A model generated the notes under the pieces. The model did not search any database and was not told the origin of the DNA. It was given only the letters and a program-made list of their open reading frames with translations. From Phycisphaerae bacterium (GTDB lineage: Bacteria > Planctomycetota > Phycisphaerae > Phycisphaerales > SM1A02): DNA of 64,000 nucleotides. This document shows, piece after piece, positions 1 to 9,361 of this stretch. The stretch lies in assembly GCA_016795035.1 (NCBI GenBank), contig JAEUIT010000072.1, positions 20,116 through 84,115 on the forward strand, written 5' to 3'. Within the stretch, counting starts at the first letter, position 1, and the number at the start of each line of letters is the position of its first letter. Made by a program: the position numbers and the translations under genes.

Positions 1-494
1 GTGCCCTCGTCGTTCATCGCCGGAAGGCCGTCGTCACCGGCATCGATGCTCATCTGGCCTTCGTCGGCGGCATGGGCGTTGACGATCGCGGCGCCGATGC
101 CGTCGACGGTGTTGTTCTCCTCGTACCCGCTGGGCGGAAGCACGACGATGTCGCCGTCGGCGCCGGTCGCCTCGCCGAGCCAGAGGTCGTGGCCGAAGTC
201 CTCGTCGATCACGCCCTTCTTCACGACGAAGCGAGCCGATTCCTTGGCCAGGCGCTTCGACGCGAAGACGAGCCCCGTCTCCGCGGCGCTCATCGCGCGA
301 GAGACCTTGATCGAGCTCTCGGCCGTGCGCAGGTTGCCCTGGGCGACGATCGCCATCGCAACGCCGAGCGAGCCGAAGATGACGAGGAACATCATCGCAA
401 GCACGCTCGCGACGCCTCGGCGCCGTCGCGCCGTCGGGCGCACGCGGCGGACCGACGCGTTCACGTTGTTGGAGTGTGCCTTGTTGCGATTCAC
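1..494 (-). CDS. PilX-like minor pilin-type membrane protein (partial, C-terminus outside window)
   Basis: The gene starts at a GTG (494-492) preceded by a GGAGG-type ribosome-binding site about 8 nt upstream, and it runs off the left edge of the window. The N-terminus is basic (RRRRG), followed by one hydrophobic helix (residues about 30-48, ASVLAMMFLVIFGSLGVAMA) and then a soluble region containing SAAETGL. That layout, with no Glu5-type FTLIE motif, is like PilX/GspK-class minor pilins, in which a helix is followed by the sequence sAaeaGl. It sits immediately downstream of another prepilin gene (50 bp gap) and after pilC/pilT, so a role in pilus or pseudopilus assembly is inferred from context. 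The substrate and the C-terminus cannot be seen. Confidence 0.7.
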   Translation of the reverse strand, partial: MNRNKAHSNNVNASVRRVRPTARRRRGVASVLAMMFLVIFGSLGVAMAIVAQGNLRTAESSIKVSRAMSAAETGLVFASKRLAKESARFVVKKGVIDEDFGHDLWLGEATGADGDIVVLPPSGYEENNTVDGIGAAIVNAHAADEGQMSIDAGDDGLPAMNDEG

Positions 495-544
495 GGCGAA
501 CCTCTTCCTCCCCGCGGTACCCTTCGGACGAGCCCTCTCCAAAA

Positions 545-1105
545 TCACTTACGGGAGATCCACGAGACGCGCGTCATCTCCACGGGCTCGGGGTCGGTCG
601 CTCCCTGATAGTGAACGATGACCTCGATGCGGAGATATTCGGTCGCGTGCGTATTGGCGTCGCCGCTCTCCGTGGTGATGTCCATGGGATCGACGGCCTG
701 GACCGTGACGGTCTGCGACCAGCCGACCATGTCGGGAATGACTTCGCGGCGGGCGTTGATCGGACCGTTGCCGAGCGCCGCCGAGAACACCGTTCCGCCT
801 CCCTCGTCGCCGTCGAAGTCGTCGAGGTCGTCGAAGTCGGCAAGGCCGTCCTCGTTCTCCTCGGGACCCCAACTGTCGCTGCCCACGACCGGGTCGAAGC
901 GCGGAAGGTTGAGCGTGAGCTCGCGAATCTCGTTGCCGAGGCGCATCGCGATGCCCGCGTTCGTCGACCACATGTTCTTCTGGTGAAACGCCTGCTGGGC
1001 TTGGATCATCGCCAGGACGCCGACGCCAATGATGACTGTCGCAAGCGCCGCCTCGATGAGCGTGAAGCCGTGCCGTCGTCGTCGTTGGAGTCGCCGTGTG
1101 CGCAT
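545..1105 (-). CDS. Type IV prepilin-like protein (PilV/GspI class)
   Basis: A 186-residue protein with a classical class III leader: basic residues, then Gly followed by FTLIEAALA (cleavage expected between G and F at about residue 13), and a hydrophobic helix of about 20 residues. The +5 glutamate needed for methylation and assembly is present. The rest is an acidic soluble domain with no motif I recognise. A GGAG sequence lies 8 nt upstream of the ATG. It is downstream of pilT and pilC on the same strand and upstream of a PilX-like gene, which suggests a minor pilin. The prepilin peptidase that would process it is not in this window. Confidence 0.8.
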   Translation of the reverse strand: MRTRRLQRRRRHGFTLIEAALATVIIGVGVLAMIQAQQAFHQKNMWSTNAGIAMRLGNEIRELTLNLPRFDPVVGSDSWGPEENEDGLADFDDLDDFDGDEGGGTVFSAALGNGPINARREVIPDMVGWSQTVTVQAVDPMDITTESGDANTHATEYLRIEVIVHYQGATDPEPVEMTRVSWISRK

Positions 1106-1142
1106 GTGAAATGCTCCGCGCTGCCCCCACTAACCATCCGAT

Positions 1143-2372
1143 TCAGTGCCCTTGAACCAAGTTGGACATCTTGAAGATTGGCAAGATGATGGCCATGGCG
1201 ATAAAACCGACGACCGAACCCATCGCGACGATCATGATCGGCTCGATCATGCTGGTCACGGCCTTGATCGCCTCGCGCAACGTCTTCGCGTAGTAGGCCG
1301 AGATCTCTTCGAGGACCTCGCCGAGCTTGCCCGACTCCTCGCCCGCCGAGATCATCTGCACGACCGAGCGGGGGAGCAGCGGACTCTTCTGGAGCTGCGC
1401 CTGCACCTTCTTGCCTTGCTTCACGGCGCCGTACACGCTGCGCCACAGGCGGCGGAAAAGCTGGTTGCCCGAGATGTCGCCGGTGATGGCGATCGTGTCG
1501 AGCATGGGGACGCCCGCGTTGAGGAGTTCGCCCATCGTGTGCAGCGAGCGGCAGATATAGAGGGCCTTGAACATGCGGCTGATGAGCGGCATGGTCAGCT
1601 TGAAGCGGTCCCACCAGAACGAGCCGAGCTCGGTCTTGATGAAGAGGAGGAAGCCCGTCACAAGGGCCGCGGCGGCGATGAGAAGCACCCACCACCACTC
1701 GACCATGAAGGACGAGAGGGCCATGAGGAACTTCGTCGGCATGGGCAGCACTTCTTCCTTGCCCTTGAAGACGCCGGCGAACTTCGGAAGGACGAACGTG
1801 AGTAGGAACACCGTGACCGAGATCGCCATGAGCGCGATGATGCCCGGGTAGATGCTCGCGCCGATGACCATCTTGCGCGTCTCGATCTCCTGCGTGAGAT
1901 AGGCCGCGATGCGGTCGAGCATCTTCGCGAAGGAGCCCGACATCTCGGACGCCTTCACCATGTTCACGTAGAGAGGCCCGAAGAGCTTCGGGTACTTCTT
2001 GATCGCTTCGCTGAATTGCTTGCCGCTCTCGACGTCGCTTCGGATCGAGATCAGGATGCGCCGGAACTTCTGGTTCGTGACCTGCTCGCTGATGCCTTCA
2101 AGCGCCGCGCGGATCGAGATGCCGGCGCGGATCATGACGGCGAGCTGCGTCGTGAAGTCGAGGATGTCCTTCTGAGACGGCCCCGAGCTGTAGTTGAGCT
2201 TCGCGAGGATGCCGGAGAGCTGTGACGTGACCTGCTGCACCGGGACGAGCTGCAACACGTGGTTGCCTTGGGCGCGCAGGATCGACGCCGCGTTCGCCGC
2301 GGAGTCCGCGGAGACGACGCCGGCGACGGTCTGACCTGAGGCTTGTCTTGCCTGATAGCGGTACTGAGGCAT
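1143..2372 (-). CDS. pilC: Type IV pilus/type II secretion inner-membrane platform protein PilC/GspF family
   Basis: A 409-residue polytopic platform protein. It opens with the family-typical YRYQARQASGQTVAG stretch, followed by two copies of the T2SSF domain (about residues 70-190 and 270-395). Each copy ends in hydrophobic segments (for example around 170-190, 215-245 and the extreme C-terminus). In the family it sits in the cytoplasmic membrane, contacts the assembly and retraction ATPases and anchors pilin polymerisation. It lies 21 bp downstream of pilT, which favours PilC over GspF. A second, more T2SS-like paralogue lies at 22495-23751. GGAG lies about 10 nt upstream of the ATG. Confidence 0.9.
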   Translation of the reverse strand: MPQYRYQARQASGQTVAGVVSADSAANAASILRAQGNHVLQLVPVQQVTSQLSGILAKLNYSSGPSQKDILDFTTQLAVMIRAGISIRAALEGISEQVTNQKFRRILISIRSDVESGKQFSEAIKKYPKLFGPLYVNMVKASEMSGSFAKMLDRIAAYLTQEIETRKMVIGASIYPGIIALMAISVTVFLLTFVLPKFAGVFKGKEEVLPMPTKFLMALSSFMVEWWWVLLIAAAALVTGFLLFIKTELGSFWWDRFKLTMPLISRMFKALYICRSLHTMGELLNAGVPMLDTIAITGDISGNQLFRRLWRSVYGAVKQGKKVQAQLQKSPLLPRSVVQMISAGEESGKLGEVLEEISAYYAKTLREAIKAVTSMIEPIMIVAMGSVVGFIAMAIILPIFKMSNLVQGH

Positions 2373-2393
2373 GGGAACTCCGCTCCTTCAGGC

Positions 2394-3449
2394 TTAGGCG
2401 GCGAGCTGACGATCGAGCTTGTCCGGATAGGCCGCCTGGGCGATCGCGTCTTCGCGGCTGATCATGCCGTTGAAGTAGAGCTCCGCGATCGCGTTGTCGA
2501 GGCTATTCATGCCGATCATGCGGCTCGTCTCGATGACGTTGGGGATCTCGAACGTGCGCGCCTCGCGGATGATGTTGCGCACGGCGGGCGTGCAGAGCAT
2601 CACTTCGATGCCAGGGACCATGCCCGCCTGATCGATGCGGCGGAAGAGGGTTTGCGAGATGACCGCCTGCAACGTGTTGGCGAGCATCGAGCGGATCTGG
2701 TTCTGCTGACCCGCCGGATACATGTCGATGATTCGTTCGACCGTCTGCGACGCGTTGACGGTGTGCAACGTGGAGAGGACGAGGTGGCCGGTTTCGGCGG
2801 CGCTGATCGCGAGCGCGGTGGTCTCGAGGTCTCGCATTTCGCCGACGAGGATGATGTCGGGGTCCTGACGCAACGCGTGCTTCAGGCCGCTCGAGAAGGT
2901 CGGCATGTCGGAGCCGAGCTCGCGCTGCTCGATGAGGCACTTCGCGCTCTGGAACGTGTATTCGACGGGATCCTCAAGCGTGATGATGTGCTTGCGATAC
3001 CGCTCGTTCATCGATTGGATCATCGCGGCGAGCGTCGTCGACTTGCCCGAGCCGGTGTCGCCCGTGACGAGCACGAGTCCGCGCGGGAGATACGTGAGCC
3101 GCGAGATGATCTCGGGAAGGTTGAGGGACGCGAGCGGCGGCACCTTGGTGCGGATCGCACGCAAGCTGAACGCCAACTGGCCCTTTTGCTTATGGGCGTT
3201 CACGCGGTATCGCTTGAAGCCCGCGATTTCGTAGGAGAAGTCGAGGTCCTGATGCTTGTCGAAATTCTCGCGCAGCGGCGCGCTCGTCATCTGCTCGAGG
3301 AACCCCTTCATGATCTCGGGGGTGAGCATGGGGAAGTCCATCGGCGTCATCACCGTGTGGACGCGCATCATGGGCACGTGTCCGCCGACGAGATGGATGT
3401 CGGAAGCGTCGGACTCGTGGGCCTTCTTGAGAATGTCGTGTAGCTGCAT
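2394..3449 (-). CDS. pilT: Twitching-motility retraction ATPase PilT
   Basis: I chose the ATG at 3449 (MQLHDIL), preceded by GGGGAG. The frame stays open further upstream, but that part has no homology-like character. This gives 351 residues, matching the usual PilT length of about 345. The Walker A motif GDTGSGKST is at residues 130-138, the Asp box ITLEDPVEY at 156-164, a Walker B region RQDPDIILVGEMRD at 194-207, and the His-box STLHT at 226-230. The C-terminal AVRNIIRE (289-296) corresponds to the PilT hallmark AIRNLIRE and separates it from PilB/GspE. PilT hexamers hydrolyse ATP to depolymerise pili. Its position next to pilC fits a pilus subcluster distinct from the gspE-D block. Confidence 0.92.
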   Translation of the reverse strand: MQLHDILKKAHESDASDIHLVGGHVPMMRVHTVMTPMDFPMLTPEIMKGFLEQMTSAPLRENFDKHQDLDFSYEIAGFKRYRVNAHKQKGQLAFSLRAIRTKVPPLASLNLPEIISRLTYLPRGLVLVTGDTGSGKSTTLAAMIQSMNERYRKHIITLEDPVEYTFQSAKCLIEQRELGSDMPTFSSGLKHALRQDPDIILVGEMRDLETTALAISAAETGHLVLSTLHTVNASQTVERIIDMYPAGQQNQIRSMLANTLQAVISQTLFRRIDQAGMVPGIEVMLCTPAVRNIIREARTFEIPNVIETSRMIGMNSLDNAIAELYFNGMISREDAIAQAAYPDKLDRQLAA

Positions 3450-3608
3450 TCGAGCACTCCCCAACGGTGCGATGTGTGGACGTGTCCCGAAGGACGCGTG
3501 CGCGTGACGTTCACGCCACGACGCTCCACGCGTCGCGACGCTCGAATGGCTCTGATCGGCGAGTTGCCGGACCGGTTTGACGGACTCTTCCGGGTTGTGC
3601 GAGCGTTT

Positions 3609-3631
3609 CCGCGTTGCCCGCGGCAACGCGG
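3609..3631 (-). terminator. Hairpin after lipoprotein gene
   Basis: A perfect 10-bp stem (CCGCGTTGCC / GGCAACGCGG) with a 3-nt loop begins 1 bp after the stop codon of the minus-strand lipoprotein gene. No T-run follows, so it may be a weak or Rho-assisted terminator or only an mRNA-stabilising hairpin. Confidence 0.45.
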
Positions 3632-3632
3632 A

Positions 3633-4142
3633 CTATCGGACGGCGCCGGCCGCCGGGGGCGGCGGTGGCGGAGCGATGGGCACGGGGGTCACGGTCATGC
3701 CGGTGCCGCTGCCGGAGAAGCTCGTGGTCGGCTGGTAGAGCTGAAGGTCGTAGGGGATCAGCGCGAGGCGGCTCGGCGATCGGTAGGTCAGGGTGCCGGA
3801 GATCGTCCACGGCGCCGACTGGTCGAGCGCCGCGGTCGGGACGACGCACGGAAGCGACGTCCGCATGGGCGTGTTCTCCGGCGGCAACGCCAAGAGCGCT
3901 TCCCACAGGCCGCTGTAGGTCGCGCCGCCGCAGGTGAAGCGGTAGTCCCACTGAAAGAGGCGCATGGTGTCGTCGGCCGGATTCGTCAGCTCGATGTCGA
4001 CCTCGACCAGCGTCGACTCGGGGTTCGAGTCGCTGACGCGGGCACCCTGCACACCCACCCGCGGCGAGGCACAGCCGGCGAGAAGGGCGGTGGCCGCAAG
4101 CGCGGACACGACGAGGGCGGCGATCGGAGGCGAGGCTCGCAT
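3633..4142 (-). CDS. Small lipoprotein, unknown function
   Basis: A 169-residue protein that starts at ATG 4142 behind an ACGGGGA ribosome-binding site. It has a signal peptide with a lipobox-like LLAGC (Cys at about residue 23), so it should be a membrane-anchored lipoprotein. The mature part contains VEVDIELTNPADD, resembling the beta-sandwich core of LEA14-type proteins, then two cysteines that may pair, and ends in a run of prolines. The family assignment is only an impression. It is divergent from the large propeller gene (45 bp between the start codons) and precedes pilT on the same strand with a gap of about 180 bp. A hairpin directly follows its stop. Confidence 0.72.
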   Translation of the reverse strand: MRASPPIAALVVSALAATALLAGCASPRVGVQGARVSDSNPESTLVEVDIELTNPADDTMRLFQWDYRFTCGGATYSGLWEALLALPPENTPMRTSLPCVVPTAALDQSAPWTISGTLTYRSPSRLALIPYDLQLYQPTTSFSGSGTGMTVTPVPIAPPPPPPAAGAVR

Positions 4143-4187
4143 TCCCCGTGAATGTACTCGCGGATGCCGCCGTACGATCCGCCCAGC

Positions 4188-7100
4188 ATGCGTTGCCACC
4201 GAAGCTCGGCCTCTGTCGACGCGCCGCGCGCCTTGGGCGTTGCGTGGCTCTTCGTTGCCGTCGCCGCCGCCACCCTTCCGATCGTCTCCGCGGCCCAGGC
4301 ACAGGTCGTCGCCCCGGTCACGGTGCCGGACTCGCCGACGGCCTGGCAGCTCTACCAGCAGGCGGTGGACCAGGCGCGCGAGAACCCGGCCGAGGCGGCG
4401 CGGATCGCGCAGCGGCTTCTCGACGGCTTTGCCGATCGCGTGATGCCCGCCGACGACCCGCCGGGCGACCGCTTCGAGAGCGTGCTCGAGCGCGTCGAGC
4501 GATTCCTCCGCGAGCGTCCGACCGCGCTCGAGCGCTACCGGCAGCTCGAGTCGCCTGAAGCCGAGCGGCTCGCCGCGCAGGCAACGACCGACGCCGCCTG
4601 GGAAGCGATCGCGCGCGGACGCGGACTCACGCCGACCGGACTCCGCGCGAACCTCATGCTCGCCGAGAAGGAGTTCCGCGCGAGCGCCTTCGAGCGCTCG
4701 CTCGCGCGACTGCGCCGCATCGACGGCCATCCCGACCTCGAAGACGTCGCGCTGTCGTCGGCGTATTGGTTCCTGCGCGGCGCGAACGGCGCATGCCTTG
4801 GCGTCGTCGCTGAGCGCGAGGAAGCCATCAACCGTCTTCGCCAACTCAACGATCCGAAGGCGACCGAAGCCGCCGCGGCCGTCGAGCGCCTGGCGGAGAT
4901 CGAGCCGCTCGAAGGCCTCGAGGCGATCGGCGTGCTCGATCAGGGCCGCGCCCCCGCCGAGGGCGAAGCGACCGGCGCGTGGCAACCGATCTGGCGTCTG
5001 CCGCTCGCGAACACGGCGTTCTCGAGGCTCTTCTCGGCGACGCGGGCGCAGCCCGATCCGAACGATCGATTCCTGCAGTTCGCCGACCTCGACATGCAGG
5101 CGACGCCGCGACAGTTCGATCGCGCCCGCTTCGACGGCTCGATGCTCTCGGTCGCGCCGACCGTCGTCGGCGACCTTCTGCTCGTGTCGGACGGCATCGA
5201 TCTCATCGCCCTCGATCGCTTGAGCCATCGGAAGCAGTGGAGCCACACGATCGGCACGTCGGCGCCGGAGTCGATTCCGTCGGGCGAACTCGCCGGCGTC
5301 GCGGTGGGCGACGGGCTCGCGGTCATCGCGACGAGCGACATGCCGTCGGGCTTCCGCACGCTCGGCGGTCGCGTCATGTGCGTCGAGATCGCGAGCGGCC
5401 AGCGACTATGGACGCGCGAGCTCTCGTCGCTCACGCCGCCGCCCGATTCGCCGCCCGACGCGTTCGATTCGCTCGTGCCGATCGGCCAGCCGATCATCGG
5501 TTCGGGCGTCGTCTATCTCGTCGCGCGGCGCGTGACGGCGCAGCTCGAGACGCTCGAGTATCTCCTTGCGTTCGACGCCCGCAGCGGCGCGCAGCGATTC
5601 GCGACGTTCGTCTGCTCGTCGGCGGGCATTCCGCGCTTCGGCGCCCGCTCGACGTCCTTCCCGGTGTTGCGCGACGGCTTCGTCTACATTGTCACGAGCG
5701 TCGGCGCGGTCGCGTGCCTGAACGCTAGCGACGGGCGGGTTCGGTGGATTCACCGCTTCGTCGTGCCGATCCGCGACGACCCGTATCCGAGCGAGCCGTG
5801 GGAGCTGTCGAGCCCGGTGGTCTTGGGCGATTCGCTGTGGGCGGTCGCGCCCGACAAGCGCGAGGTCGTGCAGATCGATCGCGCGACCGGTCGCCGCGTC
5901 GCCGGCCACGCGACCGGCGCGACGAGCACGTGGGGCACGCCGCGCTATCTCCTCGCCGACGACGGCGAGGGTGTGCGTCCGCCGCGGCTCTACGCGATCG
6001 GCGCCGACATCGTCGCGATCGATCCCGACGCGCCGGAGCGCGCGCGGTGGACCTTGTCGAAGGCGAATCCCGACGCCATCAAGAATCGGCAGGGCAACGT
6101 GAATCGCACCGGCATGCGCGGGCGCGTGCAGCTCGCGGGCGATCTCCTCGTCGTGCCGGGCATTGCGGACGTCCTCTTCGTCGACCGTTCGACCGGCGTG
6201 ATTCGCGACCGGATCGAGATCGACGGGCCGGCCAATCCGCTACTCGTGGGTCCGCAGCTTTTCCTCGGCGAGAACTCGGGCCTGAGCGCGCTCATGCCCG
6301 CGGATAGCGCGGAGCGCCTCATGCGCGAGCGCATCGCGGCATCGCCGCACGATCCGGAAGGCGGGCTCGCGCTCCTCGACTTGGGGCTGCGAGTCGGAAA
6401 GATCGAGGTCTGCATCGACGCCGCGCGGGCCGCGAGCGCGGCGCTTGCGTCGGCCACGGGAGACGCCGCGGCCTCCGCGCGGGCCGAGCTGGTCGAACGG
6501 CTCCTCCGCGCCGCGGCCCTCGCCGACGTGCCCCCCGAGCGAAGCCGCGAGATCCTCGCGGTGCTCGGCGAGGTCGCGGTGAGCCCTCCGGATCGCGTGC
6601 GCTACCTCCTCGCCGCGGCCGAGCGCTATCGCGCGGAAGGGGCGGCCCGCGAAGCGATCGTCGCGCTCGACGAGATCCTCGCCACGCCTGTCCTCGCCGC
6701 CGTCGAGGTGGAGGACAACACTGCGACCGCGCGGCCGGCCGTCGCGAGGGCGCTCGAGCAACTGGCGCTTCTCGGCGATGTCGATCCCGCGGCGTTCGCG
6801 GCGCGCGACGCCTCGGCACGCGCGGCGCTCACCGCCGCGGGCACCGATCCCGCGGCGCTCCGCGACGTCGTGCGTCGCGCCGCCGGCACCCGCACGTCGA
6901 TCGATGCGACGCGCGCGCTGGCACAGGTCTTTGAGGATCGCGGCGAGCGCGAGGCGGCCTTGGGCGTGATCCTCGCCGAGCTTCGCACGCTTCCGCCGTC
7001 CGGGAGTGACGCGGCGTCCCTCGCGGGCGACGCGCTGCGTCTCGCGACCAAGGCGGGATGGCTTCGCACGGCGTCGGATCTCGCCGACGTCGCCCTCCTG

Positions 7101-8549
7101 CGCATGCCCTCGACTCCCGTGCCCTCCGGCAGCGAGTCGCTTGCGGCGCTTGCGCGCTCGAGCGACGCGAGTCCCGCGCTCGGCGCGACGGCAGGCGAGG
7201 CGTTCGAACTTCCGGGCCGGGTGTTGCCCGTGCCGCTCACGGCGGAGAGCGCCGCGCGGATTGGCGGCTTCCTGCTCAATGCCGAGCGCACGCTGTCGCT
7301 CATCGAACCCGCCACGATGAAGAAGCGCTGGACCATCGACCTCGGCGACCGCGATCCCGCGGTGATCGGCGTCGGCGGTCCGCTCGGCGACGGCATGCTC
7401 GTGTGGGAGACCTCGCTCGGACCGTCGCTCGGCGCCCGCGCGGTGGTGCGCGACGTGAAGACCGGCGCGGTGCGCTCGGCGACGCCAGGCCTCGAGCGCC
7501 TGCTCGCCGACGAGGACGCGCTCGACGCCGGCCGTCCTGTGTTGCAGGTGATGCCCGACGGCGAGCAGTTCGACCCGACGGATCTCCTGCCGGTCGTCTC
7601 CGATCGATCGCTGGTCGTCCTTCGGCGAAACGGCGATGCGGTCGGCTTCTCGACGGACGACCTCACGAAGCCCGCGTGGACGCGTCGCCGGGTGATCGAC
7701 CAGGTCTACAACGTCATCTCCTCCGATCAGGTCGTGGTCGTTTCGGGACGTCTTCCGCAGGTCGACCCTCGGATCGAAGGTCGTCCGTGCCTCGTGGTGC
7801 TTGACCCACGCAACGGACGCGAACTCGGGCGCGCGACGTTCGCGATCTCGGACGACGTGCGCTGGATGCGGTTGACGCCCACCGGCGAACTCGTGATCGG
7901 CACCGGCGGCATGATCGAGGCATACGACGCGCTGACGGCATTCGCGGACGAGCGGTCGCCCACTCGTCCGGACTCGACGACGCTCGACTTCCTGTGGCGT
8001 GCCTCGGGCGCGCGGGCCCGAGACACGCTGGCCGCGTGGCGATTCGGGCCGTGGATCGTGACCGTCGATCGTGACGAGTCGATTGGCGCGATCGCTTCGC
8101 GGGATGGCACGATCGACGCCACGCGGTTCACGACCCCGACGGGACGCGAGTCGCGCGGCGCTCGGCTCCGGTCGGCCGGGCGCATCGGCGACTCGGTGGT
8201 CCTCCAATTCGAAGATCGCCTTGTGTCGTTCACGTCAGACGGCGGGTTCCTCGGCGAGGACGCGGTCGTCGACGACGGCAACTACATCTTCGCGGTGCCG
8301 ATCGACGAGGGTCTGCTCGCCGTACGGAGCGCGGGAGGTCGGCAGGTTCCGTATCCCTTGACCGGCGGGATGCGCACCGAGTTTCCCTACCTCGTGTATC
8401 GCTTCGACGTGCTCGACGGGTGTCGTCTGACCGCGCCCGCGATCCAAGTCCGGCTCAGTGGTCAGCGCTGCGAACGGGTGACGGCGGTCGACGGACTCCT
8501 CCTCTTCTCGACGGCCTCGGGAACGATCGCCGTGCCGCTGCGACCATGA
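4188..8549 (+). CDS. Giant secreted PQQ-type beta-propeller repeat protein
   Basis: A protein of about 1450 residues. I prefer ATG 4188 (MRCHRSS) to an in-frame ATG at 4152 because it places a signal peptide (hydrophobic residues about 15-35, ending AAQAQ) at the N-terminus. A helical N-terminal part, probably TPR-like (AWQLYQQAVDQARENPAEAA), is followed by PQQ/PQQ-like repeats: GDLLLVSDGIDLIALDR, GGRVMCVEIASGQRLW, GFVYIVTSVGAVACLN. A second helical stretch covers about residues 700-980, and a second propeller runs to the C-terminus. Such proteins are common in planctomycetes and usually have unknown function. No catalytic motif is visible. It reads against the surrounding secretion genes and shares a short divergent promoter region with the lipoprotein gene. 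Confidence 0.85.
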   Translation: MRCHRSSASVDAPRALGVAWLFVAVAAATLPIVSAAQAQVVAPVTVPDSPTAWQLYQQAVDQARENPAEAARIAQRLLDGFADRVMPADDPPGDRFESVLERVERFLRERPTALERYRQLESPEAERLAAQATTDAAWEAIARGRGLTPTGLRANLMLAEKEFRASAFERSLARLRRIDGHPDLEDVALSSAYWFLRGANGACLGVVAEREEAINRLRQLNDPKATEAAAAVERLAEIEPLEGLEAIGVLDQGRAPAEGEATGAWQPIWRLPLANTAFSRLFSATRAQPDPNDRFLQFADLDMQATPRQFDRARFDGSMLSVAPTVVGDLLLVSDGIDLIALDRLSHRKQWSHTIGTSAPESIPSGELAGVAVGDGLAVIATSDMPSGFRTLGGRVMCVEIASGQRLWTRELSSLTPPPDSPPDAFDSLVPIGQPIIGSGVVYLVARRVTAQLETLEYLLAFDARSGAQRFATFVCSSAGIPRFGARSTSFPVLRDGFVYIVTSVGAVACLNASDGRVRWIHRFVVPIRDDPYPSEPWELSSPVVLGDSLWAVAPDKREVVQIDRATGRRVAGHATGATSTWGTPRYLLADDGEGVRPPRLYAIGADIVAIDPDAPERARWTLSKANPDAIKNRQGNVNRTGMRGRVQLAGDLLVVPGIADVLFVDRSTGVIRDRIEIDGPANPLLVGPQLFLGENSGLSALMPADSAERLMRERIAASPHDPEGGLALLDLGLRVGKIEVCIDAARAASAALASATGDAAASARAELVERLLRAAALADVPPERSREILAVLGEVAVSPPDRVRYLLAAAERYRAEGAAREAIVALDEILATPVLAAVEVEDNTATARPAVARALEQLALLGDVDPAAFAARDASARAALTAAGTDPAALRDVVRRAAGTRTSIDATRALAQVFEDRGEREAALGVILAELRTLPPSGSDAASLAGDALRLATKAGWLRTASDLADVALLRMPSTPVPSGSESLAALARSSDASPALGATAGEAFELPGRVLPVPLTAESAARIGGFLLNAERTLSLIEPATMKKRWTIDLGDRDPAVIGVGGPLGDGMLVWETSLGPSLGARAVVRDVKTGAVRSATPGLERLLADEDALDAGRPVLQVMPDGEQFDPTDLLPVVSDRSLVVLRRNGDAVGFSTDDLTKPAWTRRRVIDQVYNVISSDQVVVVSGRLPQVDPRIEGRPCLVVLDPRNGRELGRATFAISDDVRWMRLTPTGELVIGTGGMIEAYDALTAFADERSPTRPDSTTLDFLWRASGARARDTLAAWRFGPWIVTVDRDESIGAIASRDGTIDATRFTTPTGRESRGARLRSAGRIGDSVVLQFEDRLVSFTSDGGFLGEDAVVDDGNYIFAVPIDEGLLAVRSAGGRQVPYPLTGGMRTEFPYLVYRFDVLDGCRLTAPAIQVRLSGQRCERVTAVDGLLLFSTASGTIAVPLRP

Positions 8550-8674
8550 GTCGATCTTGCGACTTTTCGACTTGCACAACCGCCGGAGGGTCGCGTTACA
8601 TTGCCGCCGGTCTTGCGACCGATACAGGCGCTGACTCGAGATCTCTTTCTCGCGACCACACACCTATCTTCGCC

Positions 8675-9226
<552 letters not shown>

Positions 9227-9277
9227 CCCCATCCTCGACGAGCCCGTCCTCCGTCCAACCGCCTGCGACAAACAACT

Positions 9278-9320
9278 CGTCCCACCAACGGCCGCTCCGC
9301 GGACCATGGTGGGACGTTTT
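9278..9320 (+). terminator. Intrinsic terminator after acidic-protein gene
   Basis: A 10-bp perfect stem (CGTCCCACCA / TGGTGGGACG) encloses a smaller CCGC/GCGG hairpin and is followed at once by TTTT on the plus strand. It lies between two convergent genes and fits termination of the plus-strand unit. Confidence 0.7.
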
Positions 9321-9361
9321 CGTTGGCGGTCGTTTCGAACGCGTGGGGCGGCCGCGCGGGC